NCBI GenBank assembly: GCA_964585925.1 | Contig: CAZPFS010000040.1 | Coordinates: 1 to 14,364 of the forward strand | DNA from: JAAZLS01 sp964585925 | Lineage (GTDB): Bacteria > Bacillota > Dethiobacteria > DTU022 | Length of the DNA stretch: 14,364 nt | Direction: 5' to 3' | Part shown: in pieces, positions 14,311 through 14,364 of the stretch | Layout: each line of letters begins with the position of its first letter | Numbering within the stretch: position 1 is the stretch's first letter | Translations under genes and position numbers: made by a program | Notes under the pieces: model-generated | Database searches by the model: none | Told to the model about the DNA's origin: nothing | Seen by the model: the letters and a program-made list of their open reading frames with translations, nothing else

Positions 14311-14320
14311 GGGACGGTTC
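14311..14320 (+). repeat. GGGACGGTTC repeat, inverted copy of 81-90
   Basis: GGGACGGTTC is the exact reverse complement of 81-90 near the other end of the window. It is followed by TTAAAGGG. The sequence type resembles REP-like intergenic repeats, but at 10 bases chance cannot be excluded. Nothing else is recognised from 14321 to the window end. Confidence 0.35.
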
Positions 14321-14364
14321 TTAAAGGGTTCAATCGGAAGTTTTGTGCGTAAATAGGCTCAACG

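Overview
The window looks like chromosome of an endospore-forming Clostridia-type Firmicute (Peptococcaceae-like; genus not resolvable by eye). The grounds are strong AGGAGG-type ribosome sites with frequent TTG/GTG starts, a TGS-containing uridine-kinase-family protein, an Nnr/LolA-like pair of the kind seen in sporeformers, a YkwD-type CAP protein, and promoter-like sequences resembling mother-cell sporulation promoters. No rRNA, tRNA, CRISPR array or transposase gene was seen.

Left part (119-4426, all minus strand). A tight four-gene operon encodes an ECF sigma factor, a zinc-finger anti-sigma factor with one membrane segment, a multi-pass membrane protein, and a LiaF-like membrane protein with an adhesin-like C-terminal domain. 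Gaps are 0, 11 and 2 bases. This reads as a self-contained cell-envelope stress module. Upstream of it, on the same strand, is a TGS/uridine-kinase fusion protein.

Middle (4482-7014, plus strand). A sigma-A-like promoter, with an inverted repeat across its spacer and -10 box, precedes nnr (bifunctional NAD(P)HX epimerase/dehydratase). A membrane-anchored LolA/YdcC-like protein gene follows.

Right part (7181-14239). This is an accessory-looking locus of structural proteins: a TasA/CalY-like beta-sandwich protein lacking a signal peptide; a parallel beta-helix protein fused to a cysteine-rich C-terminal domain; a GT4-type glycosyltransferase; a secreted CAP-domain protein; a propeller-like protein with a long coiled coil; and, divergently, a small cysteine-rich protein. 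The small protein carries the same 176-residue domain as the beta-helix protein, aligning without gaps at about 49% identity with 10 shared cysteines. Three of these genes (beta-helix, glycosyltransferase, cysteine-rich protein) are preceded by the same promoter-like layout, CACC - 16 bases - CATAnnnT(A/G), close to the sigma-K consensus. Taken together this suggests an undescribed spore-surface (coat or exosporium) assembly locus, made in the mother cell and therefore without export signals on most components. That function is inference. The shared domain, the absence of signal peptides and the promoter spacing are visible in the sequence.

Two related GGGGACAGACCT palindromes bracket the glycosyltransferase gene, and oppositely oriented GGGACGGTTC repeats lie near the two ends of the window. 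Both look like small REP/MITE-type intergenic repeats.
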